Shown: positions 53,219-62,146 of the stretch, piece after piece
Numbering within the stretch: the stretch's first letter is position 1
How the letters are laid out: each line of letters opens with the position of its first letter
NCBI RefSeq assembly: GCF_030845195.1
Contig: NZ_CP132543.1
Coordinates: forward strand, 1,381,501-1,445,500
DNA: 64,000 bases
Origin: Sanyastnella coralliicola
GTDB taxonomy: Bacteria > Bacteroidota > Bacteroidia > Flavobacteriales_D > Sanyastnellaceae
Direction of reading: 5' to 3'
Notes under the pieces: model-generated
Database searches by the model: none
Seen by the model: the letters and a program-made list of their open reading frames with translations, nothing else
Told to the model about the DNA's origin: nothing
Position numbers and translations under genes: made by a program

Positions 53219-54941
53219 CTACCCGAAAGTAAGCGAAGTTGTCGATACCCAGGTGATACTTGATGTACTCATTCCACGATTTGAAGGCAATCATATTCTC
53301 TCCGCGATGCACCTCGCGCGTGTATCGGAGTAACTCGCGTTCCAATTCCGCGTTAGCGTGATTAAACAAGGTCTTGATTTCTTGAATGTCAGAAGCCTGT
53401 ACTAACTCCGATTGCAGTCTGCGACGCTCAACTTCGGCAATATCAACGTACATGTTGATGAAAGCCAATGCTTTACCATTCTGTGGAAGATTGAAGTACG
53501 AAGTAAATGGATCCAGTAAGGTGCGCGTGTAGATATCTAACGAATCTCCGCAATCATTGATGTCGAGGTACAACTTCGAATCAATGAAATAGGGAATTTC
53601 CTGAATGGTTTCATCCCAAAAGGAAGTGCTATCACTCGAAGCTAAAGTATTAATACCTGAAATCCGACTGCTCTCTTTCCAGAAATGAAATCCTCCAGCC
53701 TTGAATCCTTGAGGAAAGGTGAAGTTAGGGTCAAAGAGAAGGTCTTCAGTTATTACCGATGGACTCCCATAGAAAGCTTCGTTGGCACCATCTTCGTCAC
53801 TCATTCGCAACTCAGCACAATTCTCCCAGAAGAAAGGATTCCGCGCATAGGCATTCATCATTCGATAATCACTTGCTCCGGTGAGATCCGCTTCTAATTG
53901 AGGCAATTCAAACAGGTCTCCGTTGCTGTATGCGAAAAGCACGGCGCTCGTTGATGTGGTGTAAGGATCTCTGTTAATCCCCTTGTATTCAATGCTGTAG
54001 TCGAAATCCATGTGATGGAAACGACTGTGTTGATCATCGAGCTCGAAGGTTCTGCTGATGCGCATATCAACGTTCAGAATGGTGTCTTCAGGAAGGATCG
54101 GCAGGAAAGGGTGGATGGCCGCATCCTCAATCGACAAATCAATACGCAACAGACGATTGCTGGTTGAATCAATTACAGCGGTGCCTTCAAAGAACCAATC
54201 ACTCTTTTCAAAAGGGGTAAAGGCAATCGTGTAAATGGTGCGCCCTTCATCATCGAGTGTTCGCGAAATCAACGATAGTTCATATCTCTTTTTGAGCTTT
54301 CGACTACTGTATTCTAAAGGCGTACGCGGAAAGTAGCTTGCACGATCGTAAATCGTTTGCATTTGGAACGCGCGTGAAGTGGAAGTACTGAGATAAAAGG
54401 TGTCTCCAAATTTCCTTAGTCCACATCGGCCATTCTTAAGTTCAATCTGACTGACATCGCCCGAACGAAATTCACCATTATAATACCCTTCAACGAGCTC
54501 AATCTGCTCGTCATTGATGAAGTTCTCCAGCTCAAAGTAGGTACGCGCTTCTTGCAACGAATGATCACGCTTCTTCCGGCATTTCGAGAGTATGGTGTAC
54601 AGGTACGAATTATCGCCTTCAACAAAGGCCACGCTCAACAAAGTGACGTCTTGCTTCAGTTCTACAACCTTCTTAGTCCTGAGTTCTTTTACGCTAGCGC
54701 GGAATCGCTGGTACCCAATGAATGAGATGGTAATACTGTCTTGCTCGCTTTCTGTTTGAAGTCGGAAGAAGCCGTTATCATTGGTGATGGTACCCAATCG
54801 CATAGCCTCATTATACACAGTAGCATAAGAGATGGCCTGTTTGCTGGAAGCATCAATAATTTTACCCTCTAATGGTGACTGTCCTTGAGCGGATATCAAC
54901 GAAAGCACAAAGACTGTGAGGAAGAGTAGAGTTCTTTTCAT
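53208..54941 (-). CDS. CarboxypepD_reg-like domain protein
   Basis: 577 aa. Signal peptide MKRTLLFLTVFVLSLISAQGQ. An N-terminal carboxypeptidase-regulatory-like beta-sandwich follows at about residues 22-100 (LEGKIIDASSKQAISYATVY, then GTITNDNGFFRL, then ITISFIGYQ). The remaining 470 residues resemble the DUF5686-type outer-membrane associated proteins but lack a visible TonB plug. Probably envelope located; function unknown. Holds an exact 13-bp motif (54692-54704) and a one-base variant (53346-53358). Leads the downstream run of overlapping genes. Confidence 0.78.
   Translation of the reverse strand: MKRTLLFLTVFVLSLISAQGQSPLEGKIIDASSKQAISYATVYNEAMRLGTITNDNGFFRLQTESEQDSITISFIGYQRFRASVKELRTKKVVELKQDVTLLSVAFVEGDNSYLYTILSKCRKKRDHSLQEARTYFELENFINDEQIELVEGYYNGEFRSGDVSQIELKNGRCGLRKFGDTFYLSTSTSRAFQMQTIYDRASYFPRTPLEYSSRKLKKRYELSLISRTLDDEGRTIYTIAFTPFEKSDWFFEGTAVIDSTSNRLLRIDLSIEDAAIHPFLPILPEDTILNVDMRISRTFELDDQHSRFHHMDFDYSIEYKGINRDPYTTSTSAVLFAYSNGDLFELPQLEADLTGASDYRMMNAYARNPFFWENCAELRMSDEDGANEAFYGSPSVITEDLLFDPNFTFPQGFKAGGFHFWKESSRISGINTLASSDSTSFWDETIQEIPYFIDSKLYLDINDCGDSLDIYTRTLLDPFTSYFNLPQNGKALAFINMYVDIAEVERRRLQSELVQASDIQEIKTLFNHANAELERELLRYTREVHRGENMIAFKSWNEYIKYHLGIDNFAYFRVDEE
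54692..54704 (-). repeat. 13-bp dispersed motif TTCCGCGCTAGCG, exact copy
   Basis: Exact copy within the CarboxypepD_reg gene, in the same orientation as the gene and in a different reading frame from most (reads FRAS). Confidence 0.85.
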
Positions 54942-55024
54942 AGTTGATCGTTGAATGAAAAGTACGAATTGAAGGAGATTAATATCAATCCCTTAAGGGG
55001 CGAAATTCAATCATTGATCACAAT

Positions 55025-56923
55025 TCAATCCTCAGATTTCGAAGAGGATGCTGCCTGTACATCGAGCGATTTGAACTCTGAGTTTTCGCTCTTGTATTCA
55101 GGAACGATGCTCTTCAGTTTACTCACCAAGGCTTGGTTGTCTTGTGCTGAGAAGAGGGCTACTAACGACTCAATTTCAAGTTTGACCGCCTCGAATGGAT
55201 ACTCACGCACCTTTGCCTTCAGAATCTTAGAATGGTGCGTTGCCAGCGTGTCTTCCTCGTTGGCGAGTAGTTCTTCGTAAAGCTTCTCTCCAGGACGAAG
55301 TCCAGTGATCTTAATTTCAATGTCTTTCCCAAGTTCAAGCCCTGATAAACGAATCATCTTCTTGGCCAGATCCATGATCCGAACAGATTCTCCCATATCG
55401 AATAGGAAAATCTCACCTCCAGCGCCCATGACGCCAGCTTCAAGAACCAATTCAACGGCTTCGGGGATGGTCATGAAGAAACGTGTGACTTCTGGATGTG
55501 TTACTGTAATAGGTCCGCCGGCTTCAATCTGACGCTTGAAAAGCGGAATGACTGAACCATTCGATCCAAGTACGTTTCCAAATCGAGTCGTAATAAAGGA
55601 AGTCTCACTTTGCGCGTTCAACGACTGACAATAGATTTCAGCGGCTCGTTTACTTGCACCCATCACACTGGTAGGATTTACCGCTTTATCCGTCGAGATG
55701 AGGACAAAACGCTCCACCTTATGCTTCACGGCTTGGTCTGCGACATTCTTTGTTCCTAAAACGTTGGCTAGAATGGCCTCAGTAGGATTGACCTCCATCA
55801 ACGGCACGTGCTTGTATGCTGCAGCGTGGAATACGATTTCAGGTTGGTAGGCTTCCATCAGTCGTCGCACGCGGTCCTCTTGGCGGACATCACCAATGAC
55901 GAAGGAGCAGAATGAAGCGGTACCCATAGCCTTCATCTCGAACTCAATGTCATAAAGCGGACTTTCAGCTTGATCGAATAAAATCAAGTGTTCCGGCTCA
56001 TAGGCAGCAATTTGACGAACCAATTCGCTTCCAATACTTCCCGCAGCGCCGGTAACCAATACCTTCTTGCCGTGTAGCATTTTGCGAACTTCTGGATTGT
56101 CCAACTTGATAGCTGAACGGCCCAAGAGGTCTTCAATGCGTATTTCACGAAGCTGACGAAGACTAAGCTCTCCGTTAATCCATTTTCGAACAGGAGGGAC
56201 GTTCAATACTTTCACGTCGTACGCCAAGGCCAGATCAATCATCATGGCTTTTCGCTCAGGTCCCAAATTCTGAATGCTGATGATCATTTCATCCACCTTT
56301 CCTTGCGAGAAGAACTCTTCCGCTTTGCTTGAATGGTAGATGGATGCTCCTTCGATTTTCTTCCCCGACTTGTTCTTTTCGTCGTCGATGAAGGCGATGA
56401 CGTTCACGCCTGATTCAAGGTCTCGGTCAATAGCTTGTTTTGTGATGAGTCCGGCTTCACCAGCACCATAGATAACTACGTTCTTCTTCGATCGCACAGG
56501 AGACTTCAGCTCGAGGTAAACCACCTTCACGAGGATACGGGAAGCGATCATCGCGAACAAAGTCATCAAGAAATCAATAGCAATGACGCTATTCGGGATG
56601 AAGTAAATACCGTCAAACACGCTGTAGCGCAGCTGATTGGCAATCACAAAAACCAGTGAACCTCCGAGGATGGTGATGAAGATGCGCTGCGCATCTTGAG
56701 TAGATGTGTAGCGAATGATTCCGGCGTAAGTTTTTCCAAGGAAGAAACTCAGGGCACGAACAGCTAAGAAGATAGGGAAGAAGCGAATCGCTAAGTCGAT
56801 CTCAATTTGCGGAGGATTGAACTCAAAGCGCAACAAATAAGCTACCGCAAACGCTACCACACAAATGACGAGGTCAATCAAAAAGATGAGCCAACGCGGC
56901 GTGTTCTTATTTGGGATCAACAT
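55025..56923 (-). CDS. CapD-like nucleoside-diphosphate-sugar epimerase/dehydratase
   Basis: 632 aa. Four N-terminal transmembrane helices (about residues 8-130), a CoA-binding-like Rossmann segment (VVIYGAGEAGLI at about 140), and a C-terminal SDR domain. That domain begins VTGAAGSIGSELVRQI (about 283-298) and includes HAAAYKHVPLME and STDKAVNPTSVMGASK. It is of the WbpM/FlaA1-membrane type, converting UDP-GlcNAc-type sugars to 4-keto-6-deoxy forms for capsule, O-antigen or glycoprotein glycans. Start ATG 56923, because an exact -7 box covers the upstream TTG (56935). Confidence 0.92.
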   Translation of the reverse strand: MLIPNKNTPRWLIFLIDLVICVVAFAVAYLLRFEFNPPQIEIDLAIRFFPIFLAVRALSFFLGKTYAGIIRYTSTQDAQRIFITILGGSLVFVIANQLRYSVFDGIYFIPNSVIAIDFLMTLFAMIASRILVKVVYLELKSPVRSKKNVVIYGAGEAGLITKQAIDRDLESGVNVIAFIDDEKNKSGKKIEGASIYHSSKAEEFFSQGKVDEMIISIQNLGPERKAMMIDLALAYDVKVLNVPPVRKWINGELSLRQLREIRIEDLLGRSAIKLDNPEVRKMLHGKKVLVTGAAGSIGSELVRQIAAYEPEHLILFDQAESPLYDIEFEMKAMGTASFCSFVIGDVRQEDRVRRLMEAYQPEIVFHAAAYKHVPLMEVNPTEAILANVLGTKNVADQAVKHKVERFVLISTDKAVNPTSVMGASKRAAEIYCQSLNAQSETSFITTRFGNVLGSNGSVIPLFKRQIEAGGPITVTHPEVTRFFMTIPEAVELVLEAGVMGAGGEIFLFDMGESVRIMDLAKKMIRLSGLELGKDIEIKITGLRPGEKLYEELLANEEDTLATHHSKILKAKVREYPFEAVKLEIESLVALFSAQDNQALVSKLKSIVPEYKSENSEFKSLDVQAASSSKSED

Positions 56924-56932
56924 GGACACGGG

Positions 56933-56940
56933 CAAATATA
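56933..56940 (-). promoter_or_regulatory. -7 box directly before the CapD-like gene
   Basis: Reverse-strand TATATTTG, exact TAnnTTTG, ends 9 nt before the ATG at 56923. It implies a transcript with nearly no leader, and that the gene is expressed apart from porT upstream. Confidence 0.45.
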
Positions 56941-56976
56941 TGCTATAGATATGGACGTGAGCGTGTCTCTATCAGC

Positions 56977-57690
56977 TTACCCCTCAAAACAAAGAGAGAA
57001 AATAAAAGTCCGCGTGCGGAGGCTTTCGATTGGGGCGGAGAACCGCGACTCTTCTTGGATCAACATATTCGGCAATCCAAAGGCGGTTTTCATCTCTATG
57101 GAGAACTTGAAATAGGGGAGGAAGAAGTCAATTCCGCCACCGGCGTCAATACTATAGTCTCGATTCTGAAGCTTAATGATGACATCGCTTTCCACCGCAT
57201 TGTCAACGTCTTTCTGAGACTGGAGGTCAATACTATACTTACCTCCAATCAAAGCATAGGCAGCTACATTGCCGACTCGGTTAGTCCGAAGCTTAATTAA
57301 CAGAGGGAAATCAAGGAACACAGACTCCGTACGTTTAAGTAAGATGTCTTGGGTTCCATCCTCCAAGAGGAATCGATAATTCAAACCGCGATCTTGGAAA
57401 CTCAGTCCGGGAATGAACCGCAAGTGAAAGTTAGGTGTGAGGTCTAATGACGCAAGCAAAGCCAGGTTGAATCCACTTTGACGCACGTTTTCAATACCCA
57501 AAAGAGAGTCTTGGAACGTGAAGTCTGGACGATAATCAAAGAAGAAATCACTGGTGTTGGTGCTCAACAAGAACCCAAAGTGATACTTCTTGTAGTCAAA
57601 CGAAGGCAGGTTCTTCATCTTCACCCCCTGGGCGAAAGCCCCTGAGACGATGGTGAGCAGTAATGCTATGAGAACGATTCGTTTATGCAC
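56977..57690 (-). CDS. porT: PorT-like outer membrane protein (type IX secretion)
   Basis: 237 aa. Signal peptide ending SGAFAQG, then a beta-barrel of about 210 residues. The start KNLPSFDYKKYHFGFLLSTNTSDF, with aromatic-rich strands, is the typical PorT N-terminus. PorT is required for T9SS assembly in Porphyromonas and Flavobacterium. The start codon is GTG. The name is based on sequence character and organism context; other OMP_b-brl members of this size look alike, so a homology search should confirm. Confidence 0.75.
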   Translation of the reverse strand: MHKRIVLIALLLTIVSGAFAQGVKMKNLPSFDYKKYHFGFLLSTNTSDFFFDYRPDFTFQDSLLGIENVRQSGFNLALLASLDLTPNFHLRFIPGLSFQDRGLNYRFLLEDGTQDILLKRTESVFLDFPLLIKLRTNRVGNVAAYALIGGKYSIDLQSQKDVDNAVESDVIIKLQNRDYSIDAGGGIDFFLPYFKFSIEMKTAFGLPNMLIQEESRFSAPIESLRTRTFIFSLCFEG

Positions 57691-57749
57691 GGAAGATCAA
57701 TTGTAGTTACAAGTTAGCAAACGCGAGTTCACTGGCTTTATTACCATCT

Positions 57750-58301
57750 TTATCTCATAAGGTTACGCCAAAGCAATGAGGCGAGAAGAGAATACGCAAT
57801 CGCTGTGGCCATCAAAGCAAGCAGGGCCAAGGTCATTTGCACGTACCACTTTCCAAAGAACTCAAACGCTTCTATCGACTTTGCTTTCGCTTCTTCTCGG
57901 TCAATTCCAACCAAGTTCGGATTCTCGGCTACCATGGCTTGATAGCTTTCTTCCGTGGCGAAAGATTCCTCGATCTCGCTGCGTGCCTTATCGTTCTTGA
58001 GGGCAATGGTGTCTTTAGCGATGGCATAATTGAAGATACCCAATGCTATGATGGCGAAAATGACATACTTCGACGTCGCACGCACCACTGTTTTCAAATC
58101 GTCGAGAAAGTGCGATTGTCCTGCTGGAGTGTCTTTGACCTTTCTGCGAATTGTGAACACAGCGATCAAGAGGATGAAGAACAAGTTCATCATCACTCCA
58201 GCTGAGACATTCTGTTCAAACGGCAATACGAAGAGTAGCCCCGTTTTCGTCGCCAGCCATAGGCCAACGCAAATAAAGATCAGCTTGTCTATTCCTGTCA
58301 C
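57750..58301 (-). CDS. Membrane protein, DUF4199-like
   Basis: 183 aa with four predicted transmembrane segments (about residues 5-22, 33-50, 75-95 and 150-175). Between helices 3 and 4 lies a charged region (KNDKARSEIEESFATEESYQ) of about 50 residues, the arrangement seen in DUF4199 proteins. The start is GTG. It lies 11 bp behind rho on the same strand. Family assignment is tentative and function unknown. Confidence 0.55.
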   Translation of the reverse strand: MTGIDKLIFICVGLWLATKTGLLFVLPFEQNVSAGVMMNLFFILLIAVFTIRRKVKDTPAGQSHFLDDLKTVVRATSKYVIFAIIALGIFNYAIAKDTIALKNDKARSEIEESFATEESYQAMVAENPNLVGIDREEAKAKSIEAFEFFGKWYVQMTLALLALMATAIAYSLLASLLWRNLMR

Positions 58302-58312
58302 AGCGGTTTAGA

Positions 58313-59983
58313 TTATCCGTTCATGGAAATCAAGAACTCCTCGTTGCTCTTGGTGCTTGTGATACGATCCTTGATGAATTCCATTGCTTCCACAGGGTTC
58401 ATATCAGCCAAGTGCTTACGAAGGATGTGGATACGCATCAACACGTCTTTCTCCAATAGAAGGTCTTCACGACGTGTACCTGAAGCAAGAATGTCAATGG
58501 CTGGGTAGATACGACGGTTAGAAATACGACGATCCAACTGGAGTTCCATGTTACCGGTACCCTTGAATTCCTCAAAGATCACTTCATCCATCTTCGAACC
58601 AGTTTCAGTCAACGCAGTAGCGATGATTGAAAGAGATCCTCCGTTTTCAATGTTACGAGCAGCACCAAAGAAACGCTTAGGCTTCTGCAATGCATTCGCG
58701 TCAACACCCCCCGTAAGTACCTTTCCTGATGCAGGAGATACCGTATTGTATGCACGAGCCAAACGCGTGATCGAGTCAAGAAGGATACATACGTCGTGTC
58801 CACACTCTACCATACGCTTTGCTTTCTCCAATACGAGGTTAGCAATCTTCACGTGGCGATCTGCAGGCTCATCGAAGGTAGAAGCAATCACTTCTCCGTT
58901 CACACTACGCTTCATGTCTGTCACCTCTTCCGGACGTTCATCGATCAAAAGAACGATCAAATAAACTTCTGGGTGGTTCTTGGCAATGGCATTAGCAACG
59001 TCTTTGAGAAGGGTCGTCTTACCAGTCTTTGGCTGTGCTACAAGCATACCACGCTGACCTTTTCCAATAGGAGCGAAGAGGTCCATGATACGCATGCTGA
59101 CGTTACGTGTGTTATCTGCCAACTTGAAACGCTCATTCGGGAAGAGTGGTGTCAAGAATTTAAATGGAACACGGTCACGCACAAATTCAGGCTTGCGTCC
59201 ATTGATCTTGTGAACGTTGATCAACGGGAAGTACTTTTCACCATGCTTCGGAGGGCGAACCTCACCAAGGATAGTATCTCCAGTTTGGAGTCCGTAAAGC
59301 TTGATTTGTGACTGTGAAACGTAAACGTCATCAGGACTATTCAAGTAGTTGAAGTCTGCTGAACGCAGGAATCCGTATCCATCCTGCATCATTTCTAGCA
59401 CTCCTTCAGCTTTTACAAGCCCATCGAAGTTGTAACCGTGTTCATCCGGACGAGCGATGTTGCTCTGGCGGTTGCGGTTACGGTCGTTATTTCGTTGACC
59501 GTTATTGCGGTCGTTATTTCTTTTATCGTTGTTTCGCTTGTCGTTGCGATCACCGCGATCGTTGCGGTCGTTACGATTATTCGAACGGTTGTCGTTACGC
59601 TTATCGTTGCGTCCGTCACCGTCTTTATTGCCTTGTCGACGATCATTGCGATCGTTGTTTCGTCCACGATTGTTGTTCGGCTTTTCGTCTTTAGATTCCG
59701 GTGCGTCACCTTCTTTCTTCTCAGCCTGAGGCTTATCTTCGTTTTGTGGTGCGCGCTTACGCGGTTGACGTTCTCTCGGCTTTTGTTCGCTCTTTTCAGC
59801 GGCTGGCGCCGATTTATCTCCTTTCAGTGATTTCGTCTTCGTCGGGTTGATCGCTTGTTCGTCAAGGATGATGTAGATCAATTCTTGTTTCTTCAGACGG
59901 TCAACTTTCTTAATGTCAAGTCCCTTTGCTATTTCACGCAGTTCAGCAACTTTCTTGCTATTCAACTCAATTATATCAAACAT
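58313..59983 (-). CDS. rho: Transcription termination factor Rho with long disordered insert
   Basis: 556 aa, against about 420 in E. coli. N-terminal helical region (residues 1-45), then a basic/Asn/Asp-rich low-complexity insert at about residues 60-180 (repeats of NDR, RNDK, NNDRN). A cold-shock-like RNA-binding domain follows ([21 protein letters not shown]). Then comes the ATPase, with Walker [13 protein letters not shown], Walker [15 protein letters not shown], and Q/R-loop motifs [15 protein letters not shown] and [11 protein letters not shown]. The insert is a Bacteroidetes trait; in Bacteroides the disordered region allows Rho to form condensates. A ring helicase ending transcription. 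Confidence 0.97.
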   Translation of the reverse strand: MFDIIELNSKKVAELREIAKGLDIKKVDRLKKQELIYIILDEQAINPTKTKSLKGDKSAPAAEKSEQKPRERQPRKRAPQNEDKPQAEKKEGDAPESKDEKPNNNRGRNNDRNDRRQGNKDGDGRNDKRNDNRSNNRNDRNDRGDRNDKRNNDKRNNDRNNGQRNNDRNRNRQSNIARPDEHGYNFDGLVKAEGVLEMMQDGYGFLRSADFNYLNSPDDVYVSQSQIKLYGLQTGDTILGEVRPPKHGEKYFPLINVHKINGRKPEFVRDRVPFKFLTPLFPNERFKLADNTRNVSMRIMDLFAPIGKGQRGMLVAQPKTGKTTLLKDVANAIAKNHPEVYLIVLLIDERPEEVTDMKRSVNGEVIASTFDEPADRHVKIANLVLEKAKRMVECGHDVCILLDSITRLARAYNTVSPASGKVLTGGVDANALQKPKRFFGAARNIENGGSLSIIATALTETGSKMDEVIFEEFKGTGNMELQLDRRISNRRIYPAIDILASGTRREDLLLEKDVLMRIHILRKHLADMNPVEAMEFIKDRITSTKSNEEFLISMNG

Positions 59984-60251
59984 AGAGGGGGTTAAAATGG
60001 TACCGGTCTCAGATTTGTGCCGGTGTAATCAGATGTAGTTGGGATTGGTGTCGGATTCGACATCACAATATTACCACTTTTAGATGTGAACGTCACTTTT
60101 TCAATTCAATTTTATTAATGGTCATTGTTGATAAGCTGTATTTCGCTTTGAATGAAGGGGTTGTTGGCTAGCGCCGAAGCGTGTAGCTGCAGTATTTAAG
60201 GAACTCGTAAATGGTTCTGGAAGACCGATTATCTTTGCCAAAAAGATTCTC
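59984..60251. other. Divergent intergenic region between rho and the DUF4293 gene
   Basis: 268 bp with no coding frame. It contains a short dyad, ACCGG (about 60002) with CCGGT (about 60022), and a partly matched reverse-strand -7 box for rho (TAATATTG at 60066-60073). Also a near variant of the 13-bp motif, GGCTAGCGCCGAAG, at about 60164-60177; its reverse complement is also found at about 39996-40009. Nothing else recognised. Confidence 0.5.
60230..60237 (+). promoter_or_regulatory. -7 box of the DUF4293 gene
   Basis: TATCTTTG, exact TAnnTTTG, 14 nt before the ATG at 60252. No clear -33 TTTG. Confidence 0.45.
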
Positions 60252-60722
60252 ATGCTACAGCGTATTCAGACTGTTTATTTGCTTCTTGCCGTGATCTCAT
60301 TGGTTGTGGTATTCTTCGTAGATATCGCACACTTCACAGATGCCGCGGGCATTGAAAGTGAATTGTCTCTGTACAAGATCACCAAGGGCAATGGAGAAAT
60401 AGGGAAGGTAGAATACGGAATGCTTCCAGTAGCGCTTATTTCTGTCACTGCAGCGATTCTTTTTGCGACCATTCTTCAATACCGCAATCGCAACGTGCAG
60501 TCGAAGATCATCCGCATGTGTTACGTGTTGCTTCTACTTTGTGTAGTGGCAATTTGGTACTTCACAGATCAGAACTACTGGTCTCTTGAGATTGCTGAAC
60601 CACAATTCTCATACAGCGTAGGGTTCTTCATGCCATTTGTTGCTTTTGCCTTTACATTCCTCGCTAGTCGCGGAATTCGTAAAGATGAGCAGCTCGTGAA
60701 GTCGCTAGATCGCATCCGATGA
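60252..60722 (+). CDS. DUF4293 membrane protein
   Basis: 156 aa, four transmembrane helices (about residues 5-25, 50-72, 83-103 and 120-142). The N-terminus MLQRIQTVYLLLAVISLV is characteristic of DUF4293, which in Bacteroidetes is found beside rho, as here (divergent, 268 bp apart). Function unknown. The stop overlaps the ATG of the next gene by 4 bp. Confidence 0.85.
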   Translation: MLQRIQTVYLLLAVISLVVVFFVDIAHFTDAAGIESELSLYKITKGNGEIGKVEYGMLPVALISVTAAILFATILQYRNRNVQSKIIRMCYVLLLLCVVAIWYFTDQNYWSLEIAEPQFSYSVGFFMPFVAFAFTFLASRGIRKDEQLVKSLDRIR

Positions 60723-61579
60723 AAAGCTGGAGACAGTACGGTCTAGTTCTACTTTCGTTCTTCTTCTTCGCAGGTGCCTGCCAGGATGAGGAAGGACTTC
60801 TTCAATTCAAGCAACTTCTCGACGAACAAAACACACAACTCATCAATGGTGAGCACTTTGCCATTGAGAACTATTTTGATCGTCAAGAATTCCACAAGGG
60901 AATGATTATGGAGTGCACAGCGAAAGATAGTGCTCCATACCCCCAGCTTTCAGCTCATGTTGAATCTATGCGTGTAACGCTCAATGAAATGCAAGAAGCA
61001 CGAGCGGCCTACTACAACTGGGGGAATGATGAACTGACCGCCTTAAGCTCTGAGCGCAAAATCGAGCAAAGCGCTTTTGAAAGCATGGAAACGAAATTCA
61101 CTGAATCTCAAAAGCAAGCACTAGAAATAGAATCGCGATTCAAGGCAGAACTCCATTCCTACGACAGCATCATTGCCGTGCACGAAATCACTTTTGTCTC
61201 CCACGAACTCTATGCTGATTCCCTCTTGGTGCGCATCATGCAATGGGAAGATTCTCTCGAAGCTCAAGGTTCCGCGATAGCGTCTTCAAAACAAACATTG
61301 AATCAATTGGGTTGGGACAAACGAAGCGAAGAATACCGCAATGCCTATCAACCCGTTTCTGAAATGCAAGCCAATCACAAGGTGCTGGAATCTACCATCA
61401 CAGGCTCTCAGAACGCACAAGACCGCTACGTGACTGCACGTCCTACTGATGGATTCTACTACGGTCCCTACATGAACGAACGCCCAGACGTAGATGCCAC
61501 TGAACGAATCTTCTTGAAACTAGATTCGATCATGAGTGCTTTTAGAAGCTTCGAAGAGCAGTTTCAAGCTCAATTCTGA
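60719..61579 (+). CDS. Coiled-coil lipoprotein of unknown function
   Basis: 286 aa. Lipoprotein signal with lipobox AGAC (residue about 21), then an almost wholly helical, Glu/Gln/Ser-rich protein with heptad-like spacing from about residue 75 to 225 (QALEIESRFKAEL, SLEAQGSAIASSKQTLNQL). No known family. Coupled to the DUF4293 gene by a 4-bp overlap and overlapping the convergent phosphoesterase gene by 10 bp. A near copy of the 13-bp motif, TTCCGCGATAGCG, lies at 61270-61282. Confidence 0.7.
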   Translation: MKSWRQYGLVLLSFFFFAGACQDEEGLLQFKQLLDEQNTQLINGEHFAIENYFDRQEFHKGMIMECTAKDSAPYPQLSAHVESMRVTLNEMQEARAAYYNWGNDELTALSSERKIEQSAFESMETKFTESQKQALEIESRFKAELHSYDSIIAVHEITFVSHELYADSLLVRIMQWEDSLEAQGSAIASSKQTLNQLGWDKRSEEYRNAYQPVSEMQANHKVLESTITGSQNAQDRYVTARPTDGFYYGPYMNERPDVDATERIFLKLDSIMSAFRSFEEQFQAQF

Positions 61580-62076
61580 GGTTTGGCTCTGGGGCCGAGC
61601 TCAACCACTTCCATATTGGTAATTTTCCCTTCCTTGATGTCGAAACGTAGAAGTGTACGCGTTTTATGAAAACCATGCACTCCAGCGGCGCCTGGATTGA
61701 TGTAGAGCAAATCAAAAACAGGATCTTTCGTCACCTTCAAGATATGCGAATGCCCACAGATCAAGACGTCTGGTTTTCTACGACGGATCAATTCCGGGAT
61801 GCCCTTTGAATAGCGACCCGGTCTGCCAACGATATGTGTCATCCAAAAAGTAATTCCATCAACCACGAAGTGTTGTTCTACAGGGTGAATACGACGTAGT
61901 TTATCTCCATCGATGTTCCCATAGACAGCACGCAATGGCTTGAAGCCCTCTAGCGTATCAGAAACTTCAACCGTTCCTATGTCGCCTGCATGCCAGATTT
62001 CGTCGCAATTACTGAGGTGATGCAGGATACGGTCATCAATATAACCGTGGGTGTCTGAGAGCAATCCGATTTTCAT
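61570..62076 (-). CDS. Calcineurin-like metallophosphoesterase (YfcE/MJ0936 type)
   Basis: 168 aa. The metal-binding series is complete: GLLSDTHG (Asp, His), WHAGDIG, VYGNIDGD (Asn) and ICGHSHI (two His). Also conserved is THIVGRPG. This small single-domain group hydrolyses phosphodiesters or phosphomonoesters in the cytoplasm; substrate not known. Its 3' end overlaps the convergent lipoprotein gene by 10 bp. Confidence 0.92.
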   Translation of the reverse strand: MKIGLLSDTHGYIDDRILHHLSNCDEIWHAGDIGTVEVSDTLEGFKPLRAVYGNIDGDKLRRIHPVEQHFVVDGITFWMTHIVGRPGRYSKGIPELIRRRKPDVLICGHSHILKVTKDPVFDLLYINPGAAGVHGFHKTRTLLRFDIKEGKITNMEVVELGPRAKPQN

Positions 62077-62108
62077 AACAGTGCGAAGTTAGTAGTCGTG
62101 GCAGGATT

Positions 62109-62142
62109 TTTGAATCTCCACAGGCATGAATGATTACCTTCG
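62109..62142 (+). promoter_or_regulatory. Promoter directly before the PorE-like gene
   Basis: TTTG at 62109-62112 and TACCTTCG (one base from TAnnTTTG) at 62135-62142, 22 bp apart, ending 4 nt before the ATG at 62147. The transcript would start about at the start codon. Confidence 0.5.
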
Positions 62143-62146
62143 GTCC

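Noticed and set aside
59438-59830. Open frame of 130 codons on the + strand with hydrophobic Val/Ile repeats
   Set aside because: Antisense to the low-complexity part of rho; the repeat composition of the NDR insert produces it.
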